NCBI GenBank assembly: GCA_009697455.1
Contig: SHUI01000005.1
Location: forward strand, 1 to 43,930
DNA: 43,930 bases
Source of the DNA: Bryobacterales bacterium
Lineage (GTDB): Bacteria; Acidobacteriota; Terriglobia; Bryobacterales; Bryobacteraceae
Direction: 5' to 3'
The translations under genes and the position numbers were made by a program. Each line of letters starts with the position of its first letter. The stretch's first letter is position 1. Below, one piece after another: positions 25,216 through 33,557 of this stretch. The notes beneath the pieces are model-generated. The model was not told the DNA's origin. It saw nothing but the letters and a program-made list of their open reading frames with translations, and did not search any database.

Positions 25216-26112
25216 TCACCGCGTCGCGTAGTAACCCGCCCGCGCCCGGACGGTCAGGCCCTTCTGCGCCTTCAGTTCAACGCTGATACGCCGGAAACCC
25301 GCCGCATCCGGCGCTGGCGCGACGTACTGGATGTTGTAGCGCGCGCGAATGCGCTCCACCATCTGGAAAAACGTTTCGCCAATTTTTCCTCCCGCCAGAG
25401 CTTCCCCGCCCGTCTGCTGAGCCAACTTGAGCACATCCGAGGGCGTAAAATCCGGATTCGGACCGCGCGGGTGCACCGGCGGCGCGGGATGCCCGAAGGG
25501 CCCAATCACGATGGCATTCAACACCGCATCGGCGCCGTAGAGCGCTCTTAACGCATCTTCGTCGGTTACCTGATAGTTCAGGCTCTGATTGTCGGTAACG
25601 ATCAGGATGGCTCTACGGCCCCGTACGGGTTGCTTCCCGATGTGGGCGGCCGCGGTGACGATCGCCTGGTTGATCGCCGTGCCCGCGCCAAGCGACTTGT
25701 CCAGCACGGCGTCTCGCATCCATTCCGCCACGCCGGTGAAGTCGGAAGTGAAGTCTTCCCGCACTTCCGCGCGGCGCGCGAAGAGCATCACCGAGACCCG
25801 GTCGCTTGGATAAAGCTGCTTAAGCGCCCCTCGCGCCGCTGCCGCCAGAAGTTGCAGCGAGCGCGACATGCTGCCGCTTACGTCAAGGAGCAGCAGCAAA
25901 TCGAGAGGCTCGGATTCCCGTCCAAAATGCACGATCGTCTGCTGTTTCCCCTCGTCGAAAACCGCGAAGTCGTCAGCCGTCAAATTGTCGATAGTGCGCC
26001 CGTTGCGGCCCACAACCTGAGCGTCCACGCGAACGAGTGTTACCCCGCTTCGAAAGGTTGGGGCCTCCTGGGCCGAAGCCGCGAAAGCGAGGAAAAAGAC
26101 TGCCCGTTTCAT
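25216..26112 (-). CDS. Exported acidobacterial VWFA-domain protein
   Basis: A 298-residue protein with a signal peptide (MKRAVFFLAFAASAQ), an N-terminal beta segment (LTADDFAVFDEGKQQTIVHF) and a von Willebrand A domain with intact metal site DVSGS (77-81). The combination matches the lineage-rich family known as TIGR03436. VWA domains bind proteins through a bound metal ion. The start overlaps the stop of the S10 peptidase gene by four bases, so the two form an operon; the partner ligand is unknown. Confidence 0.88.
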   Translation of the reverse strand: MKRAVFFLAFAASAQEAPTFRSGVTLVRVDAQVVGRNGRTIDNLTADDFAVFDEGKQQTIVHFGRESEPLDLLLLLDVSGSMSRSLQLLAAAARGALKQLYPSDRVSVMLFARRAEVREDFTSDFTGVAEWMRDAVLDKSLGAGTAINQAIVTAAAHIGKQPVRGRRAILIVTDNQSLNYQVTDEDALRALYGADAVLNAIVIGPFGHPAPPVHPRGPNPDFTPSDVLKLAQQTGGEALAGGKIGETFFQMVERIRARYNIQYVAPAPDAAGFRRISVELKAQKGLTVRARAGYYATR

Positions 26113-27641
26113 TTCGCGGGAAGAGCGTTCCGCAGAAAGCCAGCCACGTCCCGGCGGAGTTTCTCAAGCGACACATCGTGGATGTACATCATGTGTCCGG
26201 CCTCGTATTCCGCAATGGTGATGTTCTTCCGCAAGCTGGGATCAAGACCCATATGGCTCAATGTATACTCGGTCGCGAAGAACGGGGTTGCAAGGTCGAA
26301 GTACCCCGAGCCCACGAACAGCTTCATGTACCGGTTCTTCGCGAAGGCGGCGCGGAGCGCTTCACTCACGTCCGCGTAACCGCGCCCGGCCGATCCCCAG
26401 TCCCACGTACCGATTCCGCCGCCCAAAATATGATAAGGCATGTCGGACTTGTAGTTCAGTTCCCGGCGGACGTAGTCGTTAAACGCGGCCGTGTAGGGAG
26501 GACGGATGATCGCCATCGCCGGATCGAAATCGGGCGTCTCGGAGACGGCGAGTTCATCGATGCCGTCGAAACGGCTGTCCAGCCGGCCGACGGTCTTCTT
26601 TTCGTTTCGCAGCAGTTCTTTGATGAAGTGCTGAATTTCCACGCGCAGGTCGACCTGATCGAGATAGCGCCGCTCGATCCCCGTATACCGGGAAAGCTTT
26701 CCCATCGTATCGGCACGTTCGCCCGGCGTTAGGCGGTCGCCCTTCGCCAGCGCCTCGGCGTATCCGGAGGCGGCCCAGGCTTTCGATTCGTCGACGGCTT
26801 TTCGCAGGCCGCCCTTCTGAAGATCGCCCGGCAGTTTCTTGTGATACCAGGCGGTCGCGGTGTAGGTGGGGAGGAACAGTACATACGGCAGGTCGTTGCC
26901 CTTCGTGAAGCGCGCGGTCTGGAAGTTGAGGATGGAAGAGATTAAGAGAACTCCGTTGAAAGCGATGCCCTTCTCGATGAGGTATCCGGAGAGCCCGGCC
27001 GCGCGCGTCGTACCGTAACTCTCGCCGACGAGAAACAGCGGTGAGGCCCATCGCTCATAGCGCCCGAGGTAGAGCCGGATGAACTCGCCTACGGATTCGA
27101 TATCGCCCTCGACGCCCCAAAATTTCTTCCCGAGTTCAGGCTTTCGCGCGCGGCTGTAACCGGTGCCCACGGGATCGATGAACACGAGGTCTGTCTGGTC
27201 AAGCCATGTGTGTTCGTTGTCGACACTCTCGAACGGAGGCGGGGGCATGCGTCCATCGCCCAGCATCTTGACGCGCTTGGGTCCGAGCGCGCCCAGGTGC
27301 AGCCAGACTGATGACGACCCTGGACCGCCATTGAACGAAAACATCAGAGGCCGGGAGCCGGGATTGGCCTCGCCGTCGAGAGTGTAGGCGACGAAGAACA
27401 TGTCCGCCTCGGTCTCGCCGGCGGCGTTCCTGATAGGAAGCTTGCCGGTGGTAACGGTGTATTTCAACTCCTTCCCAGCGGCCTTGATGGAGTGAGTTGT
27501 GACCACGGGCTTTTCGTCCGCCGGGTCTGCCTGAGCGGAATCCTTGACTGCAGGCTTGGAGGCTTCGGCCTTGGGTGGTGTGGCGGGCTGCTGTGCGGCC
27601 AAGGCAGAGGACGCGATCAGGAGAAGGAGCGGGAGAACCAT
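26109..27641 (-). CDS. Exported S10 serine carboxypeptidase-like protein
   Basis: A 510-residue alpha/beta-hydrolase with signal peptide (hydrophobic 1-16) and a low-complexity Ala/Lys/Pro stretch (18-45). Family landmarks: oxyanion motif FNGGPGSSS (102-110), nucleophile Ser208 in GESYG, an Asp in GYFDLATP and catalytic His483 in EAGHMMY. S10 enzymes remove C-terminal amino acids, usually at acidic pH, which suits peptide scavenging in soil. It is the upstream gene of a two-gene operon with the VWFA protein. Confidence 0.9.
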   Translation of the reverse strand: MVLPLLLLIASSALAAQQPATPPKAEASKPAVKDSAQADPADEKPVVTTHSIKAAGKELKYTVTTGKLPIRNAAGETEADMFFVAYTLDGEANPGSRPLMFSFNGGPGSSSVWLHLGALGPKRVKMLGDGRMPPPPFESVDNEHTWLDQTDLVFIDPVGTGYSRARKPELGKKFWGVEGDIESVGEFIRLYLGRYERWASPLFLVGESYGTTRAAGLSGYLIEKGIAFNGVLLISSILNFQTARFTKGNDLPYVLFLPTYTATAWYHKKLPGDLQKGGLRKAVDESKAWAASGYAEALAKGDRLTPGERADTMGKLSRYTGIERRYLDQVDLRVEIQHFIKELLRNEKKTVGRLDSRFDGIDELAVSETPDFDPAMAIIRPPYTAAFNDYVRRELNYKSDMPYHILGGGIGTWDWGSAGRGYADVSEALRAAFAKNRYMKLFVGSGYFDLATPFFATEYTLSHMGLDPSLRKNITIAEYEAGHMMYIHDVSLEKLRRDVAGFLRNALPAK

Positions 27642-27704
27642 TTCATGAATCTATCATGAGACGTAACTCAGTCGAAGAAAACCGTGCGTGTTGGGTGCGG
27701 TGAA

Positions 27705-27732
27705 TGACCGGCGCCGATCCCGGCAACGGTCA
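27705..27732 (-). terminator. Hairpin downstream of the GMC/subunit-3 operon
   Basis: An interrupted stem of TGACCG/CGGTCA with inner GCCG/CGGC (27705-27732), 32 bases after the stop of the subunit-3 gene. It has no T-run, so the terminator call is tentative. The rest of the 122-base gap shows nothing. Confidence 0.4.
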
Positions 27733-27763
27733 GGACGTCGGGTGAAGAGGACTGTTCCACCGT

Positions 27764-28378
27764 TTACAGGCCGCTGCGCTTCAGGGCGTAATCCATCGCT
27801 TCCTGCGGAACCTTGAATTCCGCCATCGCGCCGTTGCCCATGAAGCCAAGATCGTCGAAACCGGTCTTGCTCGTGTAGAAGGCGTCCACCACCATATTGC
27901 GCGCCCAAGTGAAGAAGCGGATGCCCGGAGCGAGCGCGGGCGAATCGTTCTTGCGGTACGCGATCAGGTCGAGCATCGCCGTCTGCTGCTCCGGCTTCGC
28001 GTCCGCGAACAACGCGCCGTAGCGCTTCTTCATCTCGCGATCGAGCCAGCCCAGACCGCCCGTGTAAATCTCCTTCAACTCGCCGTTGTTCGCGCACAAC
28101 AGATCGATGTACTCCGGCGCGCCCGCCTCGATCGCCCCTTTCGATTTCGCGTCAGGCGGGATAATCATTTCGGCCAAGCGGCGCAGGGATCTGTACTCCT
28201 GCGCGTTCAAAGCCTTCGGTTTGTAGGGGCCAGACGCCTTCTGGCTGGCGGCTTCCTGATGCACGTGCTGGGCGGCATCGAGCGTCAGCACCCCGGTACC
28301 GGACGCCGTGAGCGCGGCCGATGCGCCAATGGTCCTGAGAGCGTCGCGCCGGGATACATCGTCAAGGATCTTAAACAT
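27764..28378 (-). CDS. Gluconate 2-dehydrogenase subunit 3 family protein
   Basis: A 204-residue protein with a twin-arginine signal (SRRDALRTIGASAAL, residues 9-23) and the small-subunit pattern (LRRLAEMIIPPD, then GAPEYIDLL, and WLD). In FAD-dependent sugar/alcohol dehydrogenases this Tat-exported subunit carries the folded catalytic subunit across the membrane. It overlaps the 3' end of the GMC gene by eight bases, so the two are made together. No cytochrome c subunit follows. Confidence 0.88.
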   Translation of the reverse strand: MFKILDDVSRRDALRTIGASAALTASGTGVLTLDAAQHVHQEAASQKASGPYKPKALNAQEYRSLRRLAEMIIPPDAKSKGAIEAGAPEYIDLLCANNGELKEIYTGGLGWLDREMKKRYGALFADAKPEQQTAMLDLIAYRKNDSPALAPGIRFFTWARNMVVDAFYTSKTGFDDLGFMGNGAMAEFKVPQEAMDYALKRSGL

Positions 28379-30083
28379 TGCCCTTCCTCATTTCATCGGC
28401 CATGTATTCCGACATGCGCCAGGCAAACGCCACGATCGAGAGCGTCACGTTCTTATCGGGATTACTCACAAACGACGCCGCGTCCGCAACGAAGAGGTTG
28501 CTCACTTCATGCGCCTGCGAAAACCGGTTCAGAGCACTGGTCTTCGGGTCCGCTCCCATGCGCACCGTTCCGGCCTCGTGGATGATCGTACCGCCTACGG
28601 AAATTCCGCCATCCTCGCGCTCCGGATTCCGAAGGCCCGTAACCGTACCGCCCATCGTTTCGATGATCTCGACGAAGGTCTTGTGCATGTGCTTCGCCTG
28701 GTTGATCTCGTGCTCGCTCCAGCGCCAGTGAAATCGCAGCACCGGAATGCCCCACTGATCGACCACATGGGGATCGATCTCGCAGAAGGTGTGCTCGTTC
28801 GGGATCATCTCGCCGCGGCCGGAAAGCCCGACGCCCGTGCCGTATTCGGCGCGAATGCTCGATTTCAGGCCTGCCCCATATCCCTCATGGCGTCCCGCCG
28901 CGCCGTGGAAAGATCCCACTCCAGGCATGTTGAAGCCGCCGCCGAGTTCGACGTGATACCCGCGCGCGAAATCCTTATTTTTCTTGTCCCACAGCCACCA
29001 GGGGATGTACATATGCATCCCGGCAATGCCATCCGAGTTGTACTTCGGAAGGCCCTCAAGCGCCGGGATGTGACCGCTGAGACCATAACCGACAGTGTCG
29101 GTTAGATTGCGTCCTACCTGGCCGGAAGAGTTCGCCAGACCGTTCGAGAAACGCGGGGACTTCGAGTTGAGCAGCAGCCGGGCCGATTCGCACGCGCTTG
29201 CCGCAACTACCACGGCACGGCAGCGGATGGTCTTTTCGGTACGTGTGAGCTTGTCGATGTAGGAGACGGCGTTGACCTTGCCATCGTCTCCGGTGATGAG
29301 TTCGCGAGCCATGGCGTTCGGGATCACAGTGAGCCGTCCTGTCTTCATGGCGGGGAACACCATTGCCTGGCTTGAAGAAAACGCTGAGGCGGTCTGGCAA
29401 CCGCGACCGCACTGGCCGCAGTAGTGGCAGGCGGCGCGACCATGGATGGATTTGGTGAGCATCGCCATGCGCGACGGGATCACCGGGATCTTGAGTTTGT
29501 CGCACGCCTTCTTAATCAGGACCTCGTGGACGCGCGGCGGGATGGGAGGAAGAAAATTGCCGTCGGGCGCGCTGCGGATACCTTCATGCGTTCCCGTGAC
29601 GCCAATGAAACCCTCTGCCTTATCGTAATAAGGCGCGATCTCGTCGTAGGTGACGGGCCAGTCCGTCCCAAGACCATCGGTCGAGTAAGGTTTGAAATCG
29701 TAATCGGAGAATCGGAGCGAGATGCGGCCGTAGTGGTTGGTGCGGCCGCCGACGATTCGAGAACGGAACCAGCGGAATTTGTTGCCGGGGGCGACTGTAT
29801 AGGGCTCGCCCTCGATTTCCCAAAACCCGTTCGGCGCCGCGAAGTAACCCCACTGCTGTTTTCCGAAGTAGATTTCCGCCGCCGCGCCCGCGCCGCGATG
29901 AGGAACCTGGTAGGGCGTCACGTGTTCCTTGAAATCTTTCATCGGATTGAGTTGCGGCCCAGCTTCGAGGAGCGTGACCTTGAAGCCCAGATCCGTTAGA
30001 ACTTTCACTGCGGTGCCGCCACCGGCTCCGGAGCCAATGACGACAATGTCATGAACCTGCGCGCGCGGTTGGATTTGTGACAT
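28371..30083 (-). CDS. GMC-type FAD-dependent dehydrogenase (gluconate/glucose dehydrogenase-like catalytic subunit)
   Basis: A 570-residue flavoprotein: FAD-binding GSGAGGG (17-23) with LLEAG, VGGRTNHYG (111-119), a Cys cluster C-x2-C-x2-C-x3-C (Cys219, 222, 225, 229), and the C-terminal GMC blocks around HEAGTVRMG and FVADAASF. The Cys cluster is known in related three-subunit dehydrogenases to hold an iron-sulfur centre near the FAD. It would oxidise a sugar or alcohol in the periplasm and hand electrons to a quinone or cytochrome. It lacks its own signal peptide and would be exported with the Tat-bearing subunit 3. The upstream gap (92 bases) is shared with the divergent sulfatase gene. 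Confidence 0.9.
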   Translation of the reverse strand: MSQIQPRAQVHDIVVIGSGAGGGTAVKVLTDLGFKVTLLEAGPQLNPMKDFKEHVTPYQVPHRGAGAAAEIYFGKQQWGYFAAPNGFWEIEGEPYTVAPGNKFRWFRSRIVGGRTNHYGRISLRFSDYDFKPYSTDGLGTDWPVTYDEIAPYYDKAEGFIGVTGTHEGIRSAPDGNFLPPIPPRVHEVLIKKACDKLKIPVIPSRMAMLTKSIHGRAACHYCGQCGRGCQTASAFSSSQAMVFPAMKTGRLTVIPNAMARELITGDDGKVNAVSYIDKLTRTEKTIRCRAVVVAASACESARLLLNSKSPRFSNGLANSSGQVGRNLTDTVGYGLSGHIPALEGLPKYNSDGIAGMHMYIPWWLWDKKNKDFARGYHVELGGGFNMPGVGSFHGAAGRHEGYGAGLKSSIRAEYGTGVGLSGRGEMIPNEHTFCEIDPHVVDQWGIPVLRFHWRWSEHEINQAKHMHKTFVEIIETMGGTVTGLRNPEREDGGISVGGTIIHEAGTVRMGADPKTSALNRFSQAHEVSNLFVADAASFVSNPDKNVTLSIVAFAWRMSEYMADEMRKGNV

Positions 30084-30175
30084 GAAATCATAGTGATAGC
30101 ACAGGCGGGGAGCGGAATCAAAACCTTGCCGGCTTCACACAACCTGATCTCGAACGGCGTTATCATTGTACCCAC

Positions 30176-31423
30176 GTGCCTTCTCGCCGCCAGTTCCTTT
30201 CCGCCGCCGCGCTCGGTACCGCGTCCGCGGTGCCCCAAGCCGCACGTCCCAATGTCCTCGTCGTCATGTCGGATCAGGAATCGGCCTTGCTTCCCGGACC
30301 GGTCAAGCTCCCCAATCGACGCCGCATCGAAACGGGCGGCGTGAACTTCTCCAACGCTTTTTGCAATACGCCGCAGTGCTCGGCCGCGCGTTCCGCATTG
30401 CTGACCGGGCACGAGCCGCACCGGACCGGCGTCCTCACAAATGTCGACGGGTCGTCTCTTGGCAAGGGCCTTCCAGTCTCGATGCCGAATGTGGGCAGCG
30501 TGTTCAAGGCCGCGGGATACCGCACCGGATACTTCGGCAAATGGCACCTGGGTGGAGGCGACAGGCTTTCGCAATTCGGCTTTGACGCCTTCGAAGCTGG
30601 TTCCGACGAAGCGGTGGCATCCGCGGCTTCCATATGGATTCGCAAACAAACCGGCCCGTGGCTGGCCTGGGTCTCCTTCCTCAATCCACACCACATTTAC
30701 GAATTGCCGAAGCCGCTCAGCGGCTATCCCGTGCGCCCCGGCGTGAAACCGCCAGCTTCTGCCTTGGCGAATCTCGCCGGCAAGCCTACCGAGCAGCGGC
30801 AGTTCGTCGACGAAGACCAGGGCCGCCAGACGAAAGACTTCGCGCCAGGCGACTGGCTCCGTTACCGCAGCTACTACTGCGAGCTTGTCGAGAAGGTGGA
30901 CGCAGCGCTGGGCACGGTGCTGGATGCGGTGCCGACTCTCGATTCGACTGTGATTGCGTACACCACGGACCACGGCGATGCGCTCGGTGAGCACGGCCTT
31001 CCGTTCAAGGGACCTTTCATGTACGAGGAACTGATCCGGATTCCACTCGTGATTCGCGCTCCCGGCCTTTCGGACGCGGCGGGAGATGAACTGGTGACGC
31101 AGACCGATGTCGCGCCCACCCTTTCCGGACTGGCGGGAGTGCGGTGGCCGTCTGCCGTCGCGGGCCGCGACCTTTCGAAACCGCACGAAGCGCGCGACGC
31201 CGTATTTCTCGAATACTACGCGAAGCAGAAGTGGACGAATCCGATCCGGACCGTTCGCACAAGACGCTGGAAACTCAATTGGTACGACCGTGGGAACAAG
31301 GAGTTGTACGACCTGACCGCCGATCCGCGCGAGCTAAACAACCTTACGGGAAAACCCGCTGCCGCGAAGGTGCAGGCGAATCTTGAGGCGCGCCTGAACG
31401 CCTGGCGCGCGCCGCTGACGTAA
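30176..31423 (+). CDS. Exported sulfatase-family hydrolase with CSAAR active-site motif
   Basis: A 415-residue alkaline-phosphatase-superfamily protein with a Tat-like signal (SRRQFLSAAALG). The FGly-site region reads QCSAARSALLTG (Cys68 to Arg72); the canonical CxPxR has Ala at the Pro position. Metal-site residues are visible (SDQ near 32-34, TDHGD), and the length is on the short side for sulfatases (450-550). It would cleave sulfate esters if Cys68 is converted to formylglycine; the missing Pro makes this uncertain, and a phosphodiesterase-like role is the alternative. The GTG start was chosen because the signal begins immediately after it. A WYDRGNKELYDL block near the C-terminus is typical of the family. 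Confidence 0.87.
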   Translation: MPSRRQFLSAAALGTASAVPQAARPNVLVVMSDQESALLPGPVKLPNRRRIETGGVNFSNAFCNTPQCSAARSALLTGHEPHRTGVLTNVDGSSLGKGLPVSMPNVGSVFKAAGYRTGYFGKWHLGGGDRLSQFGFDAFEAGSDEAVASAASIWIRKQTGPWLAWVSFLNPHHIYELPKPLSGYPVRPGVKPPASALANLAGKPTEQRQFVDEDQGRQTKDFAPGDWLRYRSYYCELVEKVDAALGTVLDAVPTLDSTVIAYTTDHGDALGEHGLPFKGPFMYEELIRIPLVIRAPGLSDAAGDELVTQTDVAPTLSGLAGVRWPSAVAGRDLSKPHEARDAVFLEYYAKQKWTNPIRTVRTRRWKLNWYDRGNKELYDLTADPRELNNLTGKPAAAKVQANLEARLNAWRAPLT

Positions 31424-31499
31424 TGGGCCCCCGTCCACTACGCGGTCCACTGGACCGCCCCACCCGACTTCGCCACAGACATCAAGATAATTGCTTCCT

Positions 31500-31784
31500 A
31501 CATCGCTATGAGACCAAGATCGAGCCGCGTTCTGGGAACACTTGGCGAGTTTGGCGTATTTCGATATCGTCAGTTTGCCCTCGAACCTCCACCGCGTGGA
31601 GTTTCGCACCGAACTCTTCAACGCTTTCAACCACCCACAGTCCGGCAACCCACCACTGTTTCCGGGGAGGCATCCCTTGGCGGGCAAGATAAACATCGGC
31701 GCGACTTCCGATTCATACAATCCGAGCGCGTTCGGTTCGGACGGAAATGCCAATTCTAAGGTGAGAGATGCCTCCTGGAAGGTC
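31500..31784 (+). pseudogene. Remnant of a TonB-dependent/Oar-like outer-membrane protein C-terminus
   Basis: The frame from about 31542 reads RVEFRTELFNAFNHPQSGNP, the hallmark near the C-terminus of acidobacterial TonB-dependent receptor-like proteins. The preceding bases (31500-31545) continue in another frame and no N-terminal part exists. The frame runs by chance into the PD40 gene. The segment 31424-31499 holds nothing I can identify. Confidence 0.6.
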
Positions 31785-33524
31785 ATGAACCGAACATTAT
31801 TGTCTCTCATCGCGGCTTTCGCGCCTTTGGCCGCCCAGTCCCCGTCGCCGCTGTTAAACGACGGTGGGACGGCTTTGTTCCCGGCAATTTCGAGCGATGG
31901 CCGCTGGCTCGCTTACTCGTCCAGCCGTGATGGGTCCGCTTTCTTGCACCTCTGGTTACGCCCGCTTCCCGATGGCGAAGCCCGAAAGCTAACCTCGGGA
32001 TCTTCCGGCCATTCCGAGCCGGCCTTCTCCCCTGACGGTCGTGCTCTGGCCTATCGCTCCGAAACAAACGGGGGCGGCGTTTATCTTCTTCCGGTCGATC
32101 GAGGCCGGCCGCGCCTTCTCGCTCAGGGCGGAAGGAGGCCCCGGTTCTCACCTGACGGGAATCTCATCGCATATTGGGCCGCCCCGTCGGGATTGTTCCT
32201 CATCGATGCCGCTGGTGGCCGGCCTCGCGCGCTGCAGACCGGCTTCTATTCCGCTCAAGATCCGGTCTGGTCGCCCGACGGGAAATCCCTTGTGTTTGCC
32301 GGTTGCAAGGACGCTTCCCCCGAAAGCTGTGACTGGTGGGTGGCTTCGATCAACGGCGGCGAAGCGGTCGCGACAGGAGCGGCAGGGCTTTTCCGGCAGC
32401 ATCACCTCAGCGCGCAACCGTCGCCGGACTTGTGGCTGGCCTCGAATGCAGTGGTCTTCACCGCCAGGACCGGCGAGATGACTCGTCTCTGGGTTCTGAG
32501 CCTTACTGCTGACCCGTGGCGCGCGGGCGAATCAGCCCGGCGCTTGACCTCGCGCGAGACCGATGAACGCCACCCCGCCTTCTCACCTGACGGCCGCGTC
32601 GTCTTCGAGAGCCGCTCGGAGAACATTGATGTCTGGAGCCTGCCAATCGACTCCGATCATGCCAAGCCGAAAGGTGCGCTCCATCGACTGACGAACGATC
32701 CATCCATTGACCAGCGGCCCAGTCTATCGCTCGACGGCCGTAAGATCGCTTGGGAAACCAGCCGCGGCGGCAACTTCGAAGTGTGGGTGAAGGACCTTGG
32801 ATCCGGACAGGAAAAGGCTCTCACGAACGGGCCCTTGCGGGAACACATGCCGACCCTGTCACGCGACGGCTCACGAGTGGTTTACGACACGCATGACGGC
32901 GAGAAGGTAACGGTCTTCGAAGCGCCTTTTCACGGCGGTGACCCCGCGAGGGTTGTTGAAGAAAACGTCGGCCAAGGCTCCTTTCAGTGGGCCGCCGACG
33001 GTGAATCCGTACTCTATTTCCATCGCGCGCCACCCGGCACTGTGGGGCTCTTGAACCTATCGAGCGGAAGACGCACGGTTCTGCTGCGGCATCCCAGACT
33101 CAACCTCTCGCTTGCCGACGCGCGTCTATCGCCCGACGGCCGGTCGATCGCGTTTCCGGTGCCATTTGCGCCTCACCGCTCACGCTTGGCAGTGGCGCGG
33201 CTTTCGGGCAAGGTAATAGAAAATGAACGGGACTGGACCTATCTCACGCCGGAGCGCTTCAACGCATCGCAACCCGAATGGTCTCCGAATGGCCGTTGGT
33301 TGTATTTTCTCTCCGATCAGACCGGTTCGCTGGCGGTCTGGGCGATGCCGATATCTCGCGAGAATACGCGCCAAGGCACGCCGAGACTCATTCTCGATTT
33401 TCCCGGTGCGCTACGGACCATCGCCGAAATGCGCCCGCGCGACAGCGGTCTGTCTGTCGCGACAGATAAACTCGCTCTTGGCGTGACGGAGTATGGCGGC
33501 GCACTATGGTCCGTGAGATTTTGA
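31785..33524 (+). CDS. Exported PD40 (TolB-like) beta-propeller protein
   Basis: About 579 residues. The ATG at 31785 was chosen because a signal peptide (MNRTLLSLIAAFAPLAA) follows and the upstream part of the frame is a receptor relic; GGAAGG lies very close upstream. At least nine PD40 motifs of the FSPDGRxLAY type are spread along the whole length, giving a six- to eight-bladed propeller. There is no winged-helix or peptidase domain, unlike DPP or CadC relatives. Such proteins are periplasmic binding scaffolds. It ends 33 bases before the PQQ dehydrogenase, so the two could be cotranscribed. Confidence 0.85.
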   Translation: MNRTLLSLIAAFAPLAAQSPSPLLNDGGTALFPAISSDGRWLAYSSSRDGSAFLHLWLRPLPDGEARKLTSGSSGHSEPAFSPDGRALAYRSETNGGGVYLLPVDRGRPRLLAQGGRRPRFSPDGNLIAYWAAPSGLFLIDAAGGRPRALQTGFYSAQDPVWSPDGKSLVFAGCKDASPESCDWWVASINGGEAVATGAAGLFRQHHLSAQPSPDLWLASNAVVFTARTGEMTRLWVLSLTADPWRAGESARRLTSRETDERHPAFSPDGRVVFESRSENIDVWSLPIDSDHAKPKGALHRLTNDPSIDQRPSLSLDGRKIAWETSRGGNFEVWVKDLGSGQEKALTNGPLREHMPTLSRDGSRVVYDTHDGEKVTVFEAPFHGGDPARVVEENVGQGSFQWAADGESVLYFHRAPPGTVGLLNLSSGRRTVLLRHPRLNLSLADARLSPDGRSIAFPVPFAPHRSRLAVARLSGKVIENERDWTYLTPERFNASQPEWSPNGRWLYFLSDQTGSLAVWAMPISRENTRQGTPRLILDFPGALRTIAEMRPRDSGLSVATDKLALGVTEYGGALWSVRF

Positions 33525-33557
33525 CGCTCCTTGAGATCGCGCGCCCCGTGTACAACA

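Noticed and set aside
30125-30166. TTGCCG ... TATCAT as a promoter of the sulfatase gene
   Set aside because: Spacing is about 30 bases, far from the 16-19 expected, and TATCAT lies too close to the start codon.
30005-31186. 393-codon minus-strand open frame opposite the sulfatase
   Set aside because: The sulfatase on the plus strand has signal peptide and catalytic motifs; the shadow has none.
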